64,000 bases of DNA from positions 23,794,072-23,858,071 of the forward strand of contig CM040097.1 in the NCBI GenBank assembly GCA_022496805.1, read 5' to 3'. The notes under the pieces were generated by a model, which saw only the letters and a program-made list of their open reading frames with translations, searched no databases and was not told the DNA's origin. The position numbers and the translations under genes were made by a program. Positions within the stretch are counted from its first letter, which is position 1, and each line of letters starts with the position of its first letter. Below, in pieces: positions 1 to 11,519 of this stretch. The DNA is from Pohlia nutans (lineage: Eukaryota; Streptophyta; Bryopsida; Bryales; Mniaceae).

Positions 1-215
1 CAATGATAGGGTCAGGCATTTACTAGGGGTTAGGTTGATATCATGGTCTTTTTGCAGGACAGAGGGAGTACTTGTTATTTATGTAACTTGCTCAAAGCAC
101 CATGCTTCATTCCCTGTTCATATGCTGTTGTTTAGTGATTTTTGGAACAAATTTGTTTTTTTGCAGCCATTGATCAGACTTGCCTGAAGGGGCCGGTGCT
201 TGAAACAATTAACCC

Positions 216-792
216 TTAACCCCTAAATGCCTAGAGCCCTCTCCAAATTCGGCAGTTTTGCAAATATGCATTATAAAATGCAACTTGGAGGGATATTTTG
301 AACTTGATATATGAATAAAAGTTGTACATTATGAATTTTAGATTCTATCCATACGGTTAGATCTATGATTGCTATTACCAATAATTTTGTATGAAATTTG
401 AAACGTGAAATTCAAAATTGTTTTGTAATTCAATTACTAATAAGATATTGACAATCTAAGGATGAAATTCATTGTGATTGGTTAAAATGTAATACTCTAA
501 GTGTAGTGATTTTTGGAGATTTTTTGGTTGCTTAATTTTATGAGTTGACTTTTTTTAGAGCACTTTTACACTAAAATCTTCAAAATTGTGGGTGAATCAC
601 TACAACATGAAATGAGGCATAAAAAATTCACAAATCATCCCCTTTCTAATCGGATCACATATGCATGAAGTTAACTTCCCATAGAATCTACAGTAAAAAT
701 TCCACACTGCAAAAACTGCATGATGGATGAGAAATTTTGGATGAAATCTGTACATCGTCCAAAAAATGGACGCTTAGGCAGTTAGGGGTTAA
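216..792. repeat. TTAA-flanked MITE-like element, family A
   Basis: A 577-bp AT-rich element that starts TTAACCCCTAAATGCC and ends GGCAGTTAGGGGTTAA, so both ends carry TTAA followed by CCCCTAA in inverted orientation. It has no coding potential. Related copies lie at 13916-14187 (one half only), 46262-46815 (inverted) and 50412-50685 (inverted, interrupted), which shows it is a dispersed family. TTAA target sites with CCC-starting termini are typical of piggyBac-type transposons. That assignment is inference because no transposase is present. Confidence 0.7.
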
Positions 793-1339
793 CCCCTAAG
801 CGCTCAAACGACCATTTTTTGGTCGCTGCCCGAATTTAACGGGCTGCCCGGAACAAAAAATATATATTTTTGAAAAAGTAAAAAATATTTTAAAATACTA
901 CATCAAGTCTACTTTCCAACCCAATTTGAATTATGGCAATCCGAGTTAAACTCCACCCGGGAGAATTTTTCAAAGTAGATCATCTCAACATTGTCTTAGT
1001 GTTATAAAATTTGCTATTTGGGGAAAGTAATGATGATCCCTCCATCATTTCTTTTGCTTTTTTGAAGTTTACAATAGATAGCCCAACTTTAACCAATCAT
1101 ACTAAATTTTGAACTCTAAAATTGAAAATTATAATTTATACAAAATTTCAAAGGTTAATGCTTTTAAATTCATTAAAAAATGATCTAAAGTTATTTTTGG
1201 AAGTTTGACCGTACGGATAATTTGTAGAGATGATACTCTACATTTTGTCTATTGAACCAAACTTTATCAAACATATGGAAGGCACATATTATAACACATC
1301 TATGTTTTGTCCAATACCCCTCGGGCTTTTAGGGGTTAA
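789..1339. repeat. TTAA-flanked MITE-like element, family B
   Basis: A 551-bp element sharing its left TTAA with the element before it. It begins TTAACCCCTAAGCGCTC and ends GGGCTTTTAGGGGTTAA. An inverted copy with high similarity along its full length occupies 34654-35202 (549 bp), and a more diverged relative lies at 55344-55828. No gene is inside. Confidence 0.75.
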
Positions 1340-1917
1340 ACGTCAAGAGGGCCTGGGCGGGGCAGCCCGGAAGGCATCTAAATTTTCGGAGGAAAAAAAA
1401 AAAAAATCGAAAAAAATGCAAAAACAGCTCTGCGGGACACTGCTGGCCAGCAAAGTAGCACTGCGGCATCTCAGCTGCCCCAACCTCAAAAACTTGTTCA
1501 ATTTCATAACTTTGATTGCTTACCAACGATTTCACAATCTCTCAAATGAGGCGCAAATTTGCAATCTAGATCGCTTTTTCAGTAGCTTTCCAACGCACCA
1601 ATCCACGCTTGATTTGGTTGAGAAAATCTACTTTTTTCTTGATTATTCTCTTTTAAATAAGCCCATGGGGCTTACCTTGACATTTAAGGGTTAAAATTCT
1701 TCAGGTAACTCACAAGGAGATGAAGGAACTGACCGATTTAACAGTGAAGTCGGAAAACAGTTAGAAAAACATAAGTTGATGAGCTATGGCTTCTACACAT
1801 AGTCACATACCCTCACAAAAATGATCTCTACCCGTTTTGGCCTTTTGGAGATTACTACCGTCAGGAACTTCAGGGCATAATAATGTGGTGCCATTTTGAC
1901 ATCAAAGTTACAGATTG
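1340..1917. other. Intergenic, no gene seen
   Basis: AT-rich sequence with a short GC-richer patch near 1345-1470. A reading frame of 154 codons crosses it, but it runs through poly-A and repeat DNA and matches no family I know. The stretch ends another TTAA-type boundary at 1691-1694 (AAGGGTTAA), so part of it may be one more degraded repeat. Confidence 0.4.
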
Positions 1918-2505
1918 TTAATCCCTAAACGTATCAGGGTGTCCCTGGAATTGACAATTTGAGAAAAAGCATCATAAAGTACTATGTAGAAGAATATTTT
2001 GGAATTGATATACAAATGATACTTCTAGATTTTGAATTTTAGATTCCATCCGTACGGTTCAATTCACTAATACTATCACCAATATTTAATTATAAAATTT
2101 GAAAGTTAAAATTAAAAATTCCTTCTAAATTTGATTACAAACAAAATTTTAATATTTTTTGAGTAAAATTTGTTGGAATGAGTTTGAAATGAGATACTCT
2201 TAAACGTGGTGATTCTTTGAAATTTTTGTGTTTCTTAAATCTATGACCTCATTTTTGCAAGGCCACTTTTGAACTACAATCAATGCAATTTTGGCTTGGT
2301 CAACGACTTGACATACTTCTACATTTGTAATTTTAGAAAAATATGTAATCAAGTATGACTAAATCCAACCGTTAGATAGGACAACAACTTGATAAAGAAT
2401 CTCCAAAAAATTGGATGACTTTCACCCAAGCATTGATGAGAACGTGAAAAAGGTTTGAATCTGTTAGTCGTTCACTTTCTGGACGCTTTGACGTTTAGGG
2501 GTTAA
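1918..2505. repeat. TTAA-flanked MITE-like element, family D
   Basis: A 588-bp element beginning TTAATCCCTAAACGT and ending ACGTTTAGGGGTTAA. The terminal inverted repeat is about 11 bp (CCCTAAACGT). Internal sequence resembles family A in short blocks (for example the stretch around 2020-2110). It is non-coding. Confidence 0.65.
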
Positions 2506-2509
2506 GTTA

Positions 2510-3230
2510 ATATGGGGGTTAATGTGTAATTGATGTCAAGTTCATGAGTTTTGAGTTAATGTTGTCATGACACTACAATGAATTAACATTTTGATGCTGA
2601 AATGGCTCTAAAATGACACCACATAATGTTGGTGCTACTAATGGTCCTACAATGCCACTTTATAATAATGATGCTAGAATGGCTTTAAAACGATGTCATG
2701 TACTGTTAATGCTGGAATGACGCTAAAAAAACACGGTGATTTTGACACTATAATGACACCATGTAGTTTTTCAGCTAACGTAGCCCCAAACTTGGGCCAA
2801 ATTTTCACTAAAATTACAGTAAAATAGGTTAATAACACCATGAAAATTTAGATGCTAAAATGGTGGAAAATTAGCAAGGAAATTGCGATGAAACTACATC
2901 ATGTAACTTTTACGCTGCAATGATGGTGCATTGAAATGCAATTAAGATAATTTGGTGCCAACCTCCTTGCCAACCTAGTATGGATAAAATGACATTAAAA
3001 TGACATGTATGCGGCCTTTGGTGTTAAAATGGCACCAAAATAGGTTGGCCCAACTTTTTTGATGCTATGCAATTTTGATATTACAAAACCTCCAAAAATG
3101 GTGCTAAAATGGCTTTAAAACTACACCATGTCAGTTTGATACTAAAACATCCACCATTAGTATGCTATCAAAATGGCACTGAACATCAATGACAATAACA
3201 ATGATGACATCAGGAGTGAAAAAAAATATA
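2510..3230. repeat. Degenerate short tandem repeat region
   Basis: Variants of a unit like GATGCTAAAATGGC..CTAAAATGACACCA recur every 30-50 bp with much divergence. It reads as an old, decayed tandem array. No coding signal. Confidence 0.45.
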
Positions 3231-3913
3231 TTAGAATGGCTAATGTTTAGTGGCGACAACAATTTATCCAAATTCATGTATTGGCTGGCTATACATATTC
3301 AATATTACCTATAGTAAGTTATTTACAGTCATAATCAAATCAATGAGTGGATACTGAAAAACTAGTAGTACTAATAGCAACATGAACCGTTTGTTTGATA
3401 GTCACTTACATTTCGTCTCCAACGTGCTTCAGTTCAGCAATTAGTAGTACCCTTGAGGACTAAAGGCTTTTATTAGTCCTAGTGTATTTCGATCTTCCAA
3501 TTTCATCATAACCTTCCCACTTCTCAATCCGCGCCCCCCCCCCCCCCCTACTATCTTCATACTCACAATGAAACATGACAGTCACATCATTGGTTACTTC
3601 ATGGTAGTACATCATAGACACATCTATATTGTATAATCTACATACTTCTCAAACCTATATGGGAAGAACTTTTCCATAAGAAATATGCAGGGCATCTAAC
3701 ATGCTAGCCAATTTAAAGTTAAAGTGATGTGTTAAGATATCTAGTTTTTAAAGTTCAAACTAAATTAAGTTTAGTCAGGTTACCCAAAGTCATCTTCAAA
3801 CATGAACCATAAGTCTCTTGATCGGTTCTTGTCCAGTCTATCAAGATGTGCCTGCACATACAATCAATCTAAACTCAATTGACACAAAACATCTTATTAG
3901 TACTCCATCCTAT
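3231..3913. other. Intergenic, no gene seen
   Basis: AT-rich unique-looking sequence. The only notable item is a run of about 17 C near 3535-3550. I see no gene, RNA or repeat structure. Confidence 0.4.
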
Positions 3914-4983
3914 GGTAAACAAGGGTTTCGTTAAAAGTGCACTTCAATATGTAAAAGTGCACATGAACAATTTTTTGGAAATTTATAAATTTCATTGAAA
4001 ATATGATCATTTTATAATTATCCTAGTAAGAAAAATAAAGAATATAGACATGGGTACATTTTAGGTTCATTATGCTTGATTATTGATCAAATTAAAATTT
4101 TGTGATTTTTATAAAAAAAAGTTGAGTTAACAATAATATGAGAAACCTTGCTAGAAATTTCTTATAATTTTAAATTATTTCTTATATTAATAATTCAAAT
4201 ATGGTTATAAATTTAAATATATATTTGAAAAAATATATATTTTACTTACAAGATAAAAGATTGAGGTATGTACGTGCACGTCTAATATTGAGAAAACATC
4301 ATTGTATATGACAAAGTTTGGATATTTAAATACACACTTAATAGCAAGAAATTTTCAGTCATAAAAAAATCTCATTCACATGAAACCTTGACAAAATTAT
4401 ATATCAATATCGTATTGTATAAATTGTCAAGTATAAAGTACAATATAGAGCTAATATGGCAAATCTATTCTAAAAGGTTAAGGTGATATTCAAAATGAAA
4501 CTTTTCACCATTTGGAATTTTTAACTCTCTCTCGGTTCTAACACCCAAAACAGTAATCAAATTTTGGGTCCCAACGGTATTCTCCCAAGCAGTAAAAATA
4601 GAATCAATTGGAACACAACCATGTGGTTCTCGAGAGGGTTCCCAAACACGGTGTATACAATCCGTGTACCGATTGTGAAACGTCCCTTCTTCATCTTGTA
4701 ATCCTCTTGGCATTCTTGGTTGATACCATAGAACATTTGTAATACCGTTCTCACAAGCTTGTTGACTTAGAGAGAGCACTTTTGCCAGAAAAAAAGGAAT
4801 GCCTAAGTTTCAATCCATATGATTTGTTTTAAGATAAAACAATGCCTGGTCATACAAAAAAAACAAGATGATTGTAAGAACATGTTAAAAAAAAAGTTTT
4901 ATGTAATTCAACAATAATCAAATTAGATGATGTAACTTTATGCCTTAATTTCTTAAATACGAACAAAATTAACTATCGTCATG

Positions 4984-6850
4984 AGGGGTGTGGCATGTGC
5001 CCCATTCCTTAAGATTTAAATAAGGCAAAATATTGTCATAAGGGGTGTGGCATGTGCCTCACCCTTTAAGATTCAAACTAGGCAAAATATTGTTATAAGG
5101 GGTGTGGCATGTGCCTCACCCCTTAAGATTTAAACTAGGCAAAATATTGTTATAAGGGTTGTGGCATATGCCTCACCCCTTAAGATTTAAACTAGGCAAA
5201 ATAGGGCTATAAGGGGTGTGGCATGTGCCTCACCCCTTAAGATTTAAACTAGGCAAAATATTGTTACCGTAGTTTACTAGCAATTCGGCAACTTGCTACC
5301 TAATATTTAATTAAAGTTCAAAAAGTAGGTTCGACACCTAAAAATAGTATATTAATACTTTCGGCAATTTTCTCTTTCAATTTTTTGAAATTCGGCTTAT
5401 TGTCATGTACAACTCTCTTGCATTGGTTGACAAGTAAGATGTGAGATAAGAGTGGAGAATGCTCTGTGCTTTATGCAAGCGGAGTGGAGTTGTATCCAAC
5501 AAGGCAGATGGGATATGTAAACTTTGAGGTGAAGCACCTAGTTAGTCTTCATTTTTATAACACGCATAACTTTTGCATAGAGTCTTCAAATGACATACAA
5601 TTTGTTGGAGGTGAAAGATTACTTGATTTCTAAACTTTTCTTAGACCAACAAAATTCCAAAAAAGTTGATCTTCTATGCACAAATGAGCTCCGAAAAACT
5701 GTTAGGAACGCATTTTGATTTTGACTTTTACACGGCTGCTCTATTTTGTCTATATCTTTTGCATAAAGACTTATTTTGACACAAAACTTGTTGGAGGTGG
5801 AAGAAGGCTTGATTTCTCAACTTTTGTTAGTTGGACAAATTTCTATAAAACTTCATCTTCTATGTTCAATTGGACTCCAAAAATCTGTGTAGGCCACATT
5901 TCAAAAGCTAGAGTCTTATTACTTCTTAACCCATATTCTTTGTGGACGGATGTAAATGAACTTGATTACAAGAGCAACACCTTCTCTCCACTACAATTCA
6001 CACATGCTTCCAAACGAAGTAAAAATCTAGTGGAAGGTAACAATTTCTCACTTTTCGGCAATTTTGAATTATAATTTATATTATATTCGTCAAAAAATGC
6101 CAATGATATTCCGAAATTTTAGGCATCTATATTTAGAATTATTTTCTGCCGAACCTGCTAGTAAACTACAGTATAAGGGGTATGGCATATGCCTCACCCC
6201 TTAAGATTCAAACTAGGCAAAATATCGTCATGAGGGGTGTGGCATGTGCCTCACCCCTTAAGATTTAAACTAGGCAAAATATTGTTATAACGATTGTGGC
6301 ACATGTCTCACGTCTTAAGATTCAAATAAGACAAAATATTGTCATAAGGGGTGTGGCATGTGCCTCACCCCTTAAGATTCAAACTAGGCAAAATATTGTT
6401 ATAAGGGGTGTGGCATGTGCCTCACCTCTTAAGATTCTAACTAGGCAAAATATTTTTATATGGGGTGTGACACATGTCTCACCCCTTGAATTTCTATCAT
6501 GGCAAATTATTGTCTTACGGGGTGTCCCACCTACCTTATGCCTTCATATTTGAACAAAGTTAATACTGTTATGTGGAGTGTGGCATGTGCCTCACCTCTT
6601 AAAATTCTAACAAAGTTAATTAGTGTCATATGGGGTGTAGCATGTGTCTTACTTGCAAGCCTAGCAATTAAATTCATAAAGGAAGTGGCACATGCGTAAC
6701 CCCTAAAATTTTAACTTAACCAATTACATGTATAGATAGTGTAGCATGTATCTCAACCCTCATAAACTTAAGTGAAATTAACTTCAACAAAAGTGATTAT
6801 TCTCATAAAGGGTGTTGCATGTGCCTCACCCTTTTAAACCTCATAAAACC
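4984..6850. repeat. 57-58-bp satellite with near-palindromic core
   Basis: Units follow AAGGGGTGTGGCATGTGCC then TCACCCCTTAAGATTTAAACTAGGCAAAATATTGTTAT, repeating about every 57-58 bp. Five clear copies lie at 4984-5264, then an inserted element (5267-6171), then further copies from 6174 that become increasingly diverged to about 6850. The core around GGCATGTGCC is nearly self-complementary. The core is shared with the array at 7975-9360. Confidence 0.85.
5267..6171. mobile_element. 905-bp TA-flanked TIR element nested in satellite
   Basis: The left end reads CCGTAGTTTACTAGCAATTC and the right end, reverse-complemented, reads CTGTAGTTTACTAGCAGGTTC: a terminal inverted repeat of about 22 bp with a few mismatches. 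TA flanks both sides (5265-5266 and 6172-6173). Removing the element restores an uninterrupted satellite unit (ATTGTTATAAGGGG), which fixes the insertion point. It has no credible coding frame. TA duplication suggests a Tc1/mariner-type non-autonomous element. Confidence 0.8.
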
Positions 6851-7974
6851 AAATAAATTTATTAAGGTTGTAAGATTTACGTCACCTTGTTTAGTCACAA
6901 GCAAAATTAAATTGCAGAGTAATAAGTTGAAGTAAATGAAACTAAATAGATGAATTAATATTGCACATGCCTAACCATTTTAAGGGTGCTATTAATATAG
7001 TGCCACCGGCGCTCCCAAAAAAATTCAAGTCAAAATTCTTAAATCTGTGTAAGTTAGAGCTATACAGACTTGGAGATCTCACAAAAGATAAATAAATTAA
7101 AATTTGAAAAACCTAAACGGCCACTTAGGGTTTAGGTCGTGTTTTCGCTTCTACCTACCTTTCTCTCTTCTCCGCCGCCTTTCCTCTCTGCCGCTCCTTG
7201 CTTGTGCGGCGCTTCTCTTCTCCACCGTCGTGCTTCGCTTGCAAAGTGCCGAATCTTGTATAGTGGTGATTTGCAACATTAATGCCTCCGCCTTGATACA
7301 ACCCACGTTCGGATCTACTTGTTCTGCATATCTAGATAACCTTGTTTGTGTGGTACTAAACCTTCTACCTTCTTGCTACAGGTCGCATCACTTCAACTCT
7401 ACTATGCGGTTAACACCTCAATCATAAACAAGTTTTAGCACGCTACCAAGAATCTTGTTGATTTATCTCACTTGGGCCCCAACTTCTCGTACTAAGATCT
7501 ACTTTGGAGCGCTTCTGATTCTTAGTTTCCTTCAGATCAATTGTGTTTATCACTTCAGTACTTAAATAAGGGTAAGTTTCCGACTTTCAAATTTCATCTA
7601 GATCTAGATCTAAATTCTTTTAGGGTTTCCAGCTTCATTTAGTATTCAACCACCAAATTGTTGCTATGTGCACATCACAATCTCAAATCTCAGTTCCAAT
7701 AACATTTGCTTGTATTTATGAAACTCTGAAATTTGCATCTTTGAGAATTTTTGAATCATCAGTATGTTAAATTATTTGTATTATAACTCACATTCCTTTA
7801 AAGTTCTAAATAGTTAGGGTTCTGGACATATATCACTTGATGATACAATCTCAAAATCTAAATTATGAGTTTTGTAATTAAGTTCTCATCTCACTTATTA
7901 CCAAATTCTAAATTTTAAAATTCAATGTTTTTTATTTTCAAATTAAGGAGGATGTGTGGAGTTTTTGTGAACAT
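6851..7974. other. Unique segment between satellite arrays, no clear gene
   Basis: From about 7100 to 7250 the sequence is CT-rich and GC-richer than its surroundings (CTTCTCCGCCGCC and similar), resembling a plant 5' leader. A frame of 107 codons starting in this stretch has no recognisable domain. It could be a captured promoter or leader. I do not call a gene. Confidence 0.35.
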
Positions 7975-9360
7975 TTTTTGGAGTGAGGCACATGCCTCAC
8001 TACTTGAATTGCAATCTGATTTTAAATTTCTAAACTCACGACGTACCTCACTCCTTGCATCGTAATCACAATCTCATTTTATGTTCATTATGCAAACATA
8101 CCAAATGTATGCCACATATCTCACTCCATGTGTTTGGTTCTCGTTTTGATTGTATTTATGCATTTCACTCATGTAGAATTTAGAAGGTGAGGCACATGCC
8201 TCACCCCCGCTGTGTTTGATTTCAATTTTGATTGTACTTGATTGATTTTGCTCATGTGACATTTTGGAGGTGAGGCACAAGCCTCACCCTTTGTGTTTGA
8301 TTCATGTTTTTGATGTCAATGAGATTATAATCTCATATTTTTCTAAGAGTGAGGCACATGCCTCACCCCTTTGTGTTTAAGTTTTTTTTTTTTATGTCCT
8401 TGAGTTTATGCTCATGGCTCACCCCCTTGTGTTTGATTTTTGTTTTTGATGTCATGGAGTTTATGCTCTCATATTTTTGTGAGGGTGAGGCACATGCCTC
8501 ACCCTCTTGTGTTTGATTTTTTTTTTGATGTCATTGAGTTTAGGTTCACATATTTTTCTGAGGGTGAGGCACATGCCCCACCTTTTATGTTTAGTTTTTT
8601 TTTATGTCCTTGAGGTTATGCTCTCATCTTTTTGTAAGGGTGAGGCACATGCCTCACCCCTTTGTGTTTGATTTTTTTTTAATGTCATTTAGTTTATGCC
8701 CTTATATTTATGCTCTCATAATTTTGTGAGGGTGAGGCACATGCCTCACCCCTTTGTGTTTGGTTTTTGTTCTTGATGTCATTGAGTTTAAGCTCTCATA
8801 TTTTTGTGAAGGTGAGGCACATGGCTCACTCCCTTGTGTTTAATTTTTTTTGATGTTCTTGAGTTTATGCTCTTGTATTTTTGTGAGGGTGAGGCACATG
8901 CCTCCTCCGTTGTGTTTGTTTTTTTGTTTTTGATGTCATTGAGTTTGTACTCTCATATTTTTGTGAGGTTGTGGCACCCTTTGTGTTTAATTTTTATTTA
9001 TAACGTTTTTAGTTGTTATTTTTCATATGGGATTTCGGGGATGAGGCACATATCTCACTCAATGTGTTTAATTCCTATTCTCGATGTGATTGTATGTATT
9101 TTTTGCATTGTTGCTTTTCTTGAATTTAGGGGGTGAGGCACATGCCACACTCTTTTTGTATAATTTTGAATTTAGTTGTACTTAAGTTTCTTTGCTTATG
9201 TAGGATTGAGGGGGTGATGCACATGCTTTACTTCTATTGTTGATGTTATATTGAAAGGTGTGGCATTTCTTTGATTGATTGTACAAAGAAGGAATCTTTT
9301 ATAAATTTGAGTGCTTTTGCAATTGGAGTTTTTGGAGGTGTGGCACATGTTGCACTCTTT
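7975..9360. repeat. Satellite array with perfect GGTGAGGCACATGCCTCACC palindrome
   Basis: About 14-16 diverged units, mostly 75-110 bp apart. Each has the core GTGAGGCACATGCCTCAC (perfectly self-complementary; 20 bp when flanked by G and C) followed by CCCTTTGTGTTTG, a T-run, GATGTCATTGAGTTTATGC and CTCATATTTTTGTGAGG. The best palindromes are near 8187, 8484, 8639 and 8729. It is related to the array at 4984-6850 through the GGCA-TGCC core. Confidence 0.85.
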
Positions 9361-10521
9361 TAGTAAAGATCACTTATTCTTATTATTCGTAGTTTTTCAT
9401 GCATATTGACTATTTGTTTGTTTGTTGATGTTATTGTGTGATTTTAGGAGGTCTTTTTGGAGGACTTCTCATGCGGAGTAAAGGGGGTGGGCTTTCAAAG
9501 ACCCCCCCAAAAAAGAAAATGCATTGATACATTCAGATGTGCGCAAGGATATGTTTTCTCTAGGCTTGGGTTTAGACTCTTTGGATGGCTAGATTTGTTT
9601 AGTTGATATTAATAATATATTATAGTATTATAGTGATATGATATAGAGTATAGAATATTTGTTACCATGTAACTTATTACTTGAGTATACTATATATTAT
9701 TGTGTTTTACTATCATGGTGTATCTTTTTTCAAATTCCTTCAAAGAATTTACTGTATAAACACATAATCAACAAATTGAATTTAGGTTGTTTGCTTGGAA
9801 TTGCCTCAATAAGATTTTTTTTATGATTTAAAGTTTATTTTCATAAAAAGTACGACACATTCAATCTCATTATAGTATACATTGTAATATGTAAATTTAA
9901 ATACAAAATTGGTTTAATTGATTGTATAGATTTATTAAGATTACCACTATGGATATGGTTCTCAAAACTTAGTATATATTTTTTAGTTGTTGTTCTAATT
10001 ATTAAAATTTCAGAACTTCAAATACATAAATAAGACACATGCTTTATTTTTTTGTTTGACTTTATTGTTTTTATGTATTCAAATATAAAGTGACACAATT
10101 ACATTATTCTTTTTTTCAGAATTTATCATTTTGAATGTTTTTGCTTCCATGGTGTGTCTTGCCAATTAGGATTGGTTTATTTTTCAATCTTTTAACTAAA
10201 AATTAGGGTGTAAGTGTTACATTTTCTATTAAACTTACGAACAATAATTGAAGATGCACAAAATAATGTTTTTTAGCCGTTTAATTGATCTAATATTATA
10301 AAAAATTCTTGATTATAAATTTAAAGCACAAAATAAATATGACATACATATATTTTACATAGCTTGCTTTGGATTTATTTTCAATCAATAATATCTGAAA
10401 AGACTCTAGTCAAAGTACAATATTATTCCTTATACATACCAAAATTTGTGATTAAAATATTAAAAAATAATCCCAAAAAATAGTGCACATTTCAATAGGC
10501 ACTTTTAACGAAACCCTTGTT
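9361..10521. other. AT-rich right part of the 6.6-kb element
   Basis: No gene, repeat unit or RNA recognised. It ends in the right terminal inverted repeat. A short C-run and A-run follow a GGGCTTTC patch near 9490. Confidence 0.4.
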
Positions 10522-10525
10522 GGTA

Positions 10526-11516
10526 GTTGCTTACTAAATAGTTCTAATCCATATTTCCATTATTTTTCTAGTGAAGGGAGATGGAAGTGAGTGATGGCTA
10601 ACACCTCTGGCCTCCTAACTGAGTGGGACTCGTCGTGGGACTCGCAATGGGACTCCCACTATGGGACTCGTCATGGCACCCTCACCGTGGACTCGTCATC
10701 GTCACTGTATATTGCGGGGTTCATCAATGCTGCGTAATATGCACTTTCATATTCACAGTTTGAAGCATGTACAGACTGAAGATGAGAGAATTTATACTTA
10801 ACTTTCTAAAAATTATGAGCCAAGCTGTATACATAAATAATAAAAACTACGAACTTCATGTTGACTTGAAGAGACAATGAATGCCTTGTATGTGAATTAG
10901 TTAACACCTGTGATGTAATTAGTTTGGTGATGTTGACATGCAGTAACATTATATTTAATTATTTAGCAGAATCCAATAATTATTATTTCGTAAGATAATT
11001 TATATGCTACAGTGTGAATTATACACTCGGGTCTTGTGACATATAAACTTGGGTCTTGTGACATATTAAATTGGGTCTTGTGAAGGAGTCGATATAATTA
11101 AATGATTTCGTTTGTAATGAAAATGGCTATATTCCCTCTACGTCACGAGGTCATCTGAAATTTCGTTTTTTTGAAAGGTTATTCGACTCACACAGGGTCC
11201 TTATCGTCTTGTCAAAACTTACAAACCTGATAACGTTCACTTTCTGTCGATATCAAAATCTATTGGATTGCTAGGAATTCTTTTTTTTATAAAATAAGTG
11301 TAAATGATATTATTTTAAAATATGAAATCAAATATATATTTTAAAGTACTTTGAATTCTTTCAGTCATTAAGAGTTTAGGTAAATCTGGGAGACTTTTCT
11401 TAGATAAACTAATTTAACATTGTCTTAAAGTTGCCAAATTTAATATAATTTTCAAGAAACTATTAATCAACCTTCCGATATTGAATTTTCCTTCTTCCCG
11501 GCAAATTTACAAATCA
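10526..11516. other. Intergenic with two short repeat patches
   Basis: At 10620-10690 several GGGACTC units foreshadow the array at 11.5 kb. At about 11028-11090 a 23-bp unit, GGGTCTTGTGACATAT plus AT-rich filler, occurs three times. No gene is seen. Confidence 0.5.
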
Positions 11517-11519
11517 CTA

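Larger units (their letters stand above)
3918..10521. mobile_element. 6.6-kb TIR-bounded element carrying satellite arrays
   Basis: The left end at 3918 and the right end at 10521 carry an identical 23-bp inverted repeat that starts AACAAGGGTTTCGTTAAAAG and continues TGC, followed by weaker inverted similarity for about 40 bp more. The outer flanks are GGTA at 3914-3917 and GGTA at 10522-10525, a likely 4-bp target duplication. The interior holds two related tandem arrays (4984-6850 and 7975-9360), a nested 905-bp element, and a CT-rich unique segment at about 7100-7600. No transposase-like reading frame is visible, so it is probably non-autonomous. Superfamily unassigned. Confidence 0.75.

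Noticed and set aside
5715..6074. 119-codon frame inside the nested element
   Set aside because: AT-rich composition, no domain, lies within a non-autonomous TIR element.
7104..7427. 107-codon frame in the 6.6-kb element
   Set aside because: Resembles CT-rich leader DNA. Hydrophobic start could mimic a signal peptide but there is no family match and no downstream exon.
4984..9360. CRISPR-like regular spacing of palindromic repeats
   Set aside because: The context is eukaryotic with introns. Spacers are themselves similar between units and repeats diverge, so it is a satellite, not a CRISPR array.
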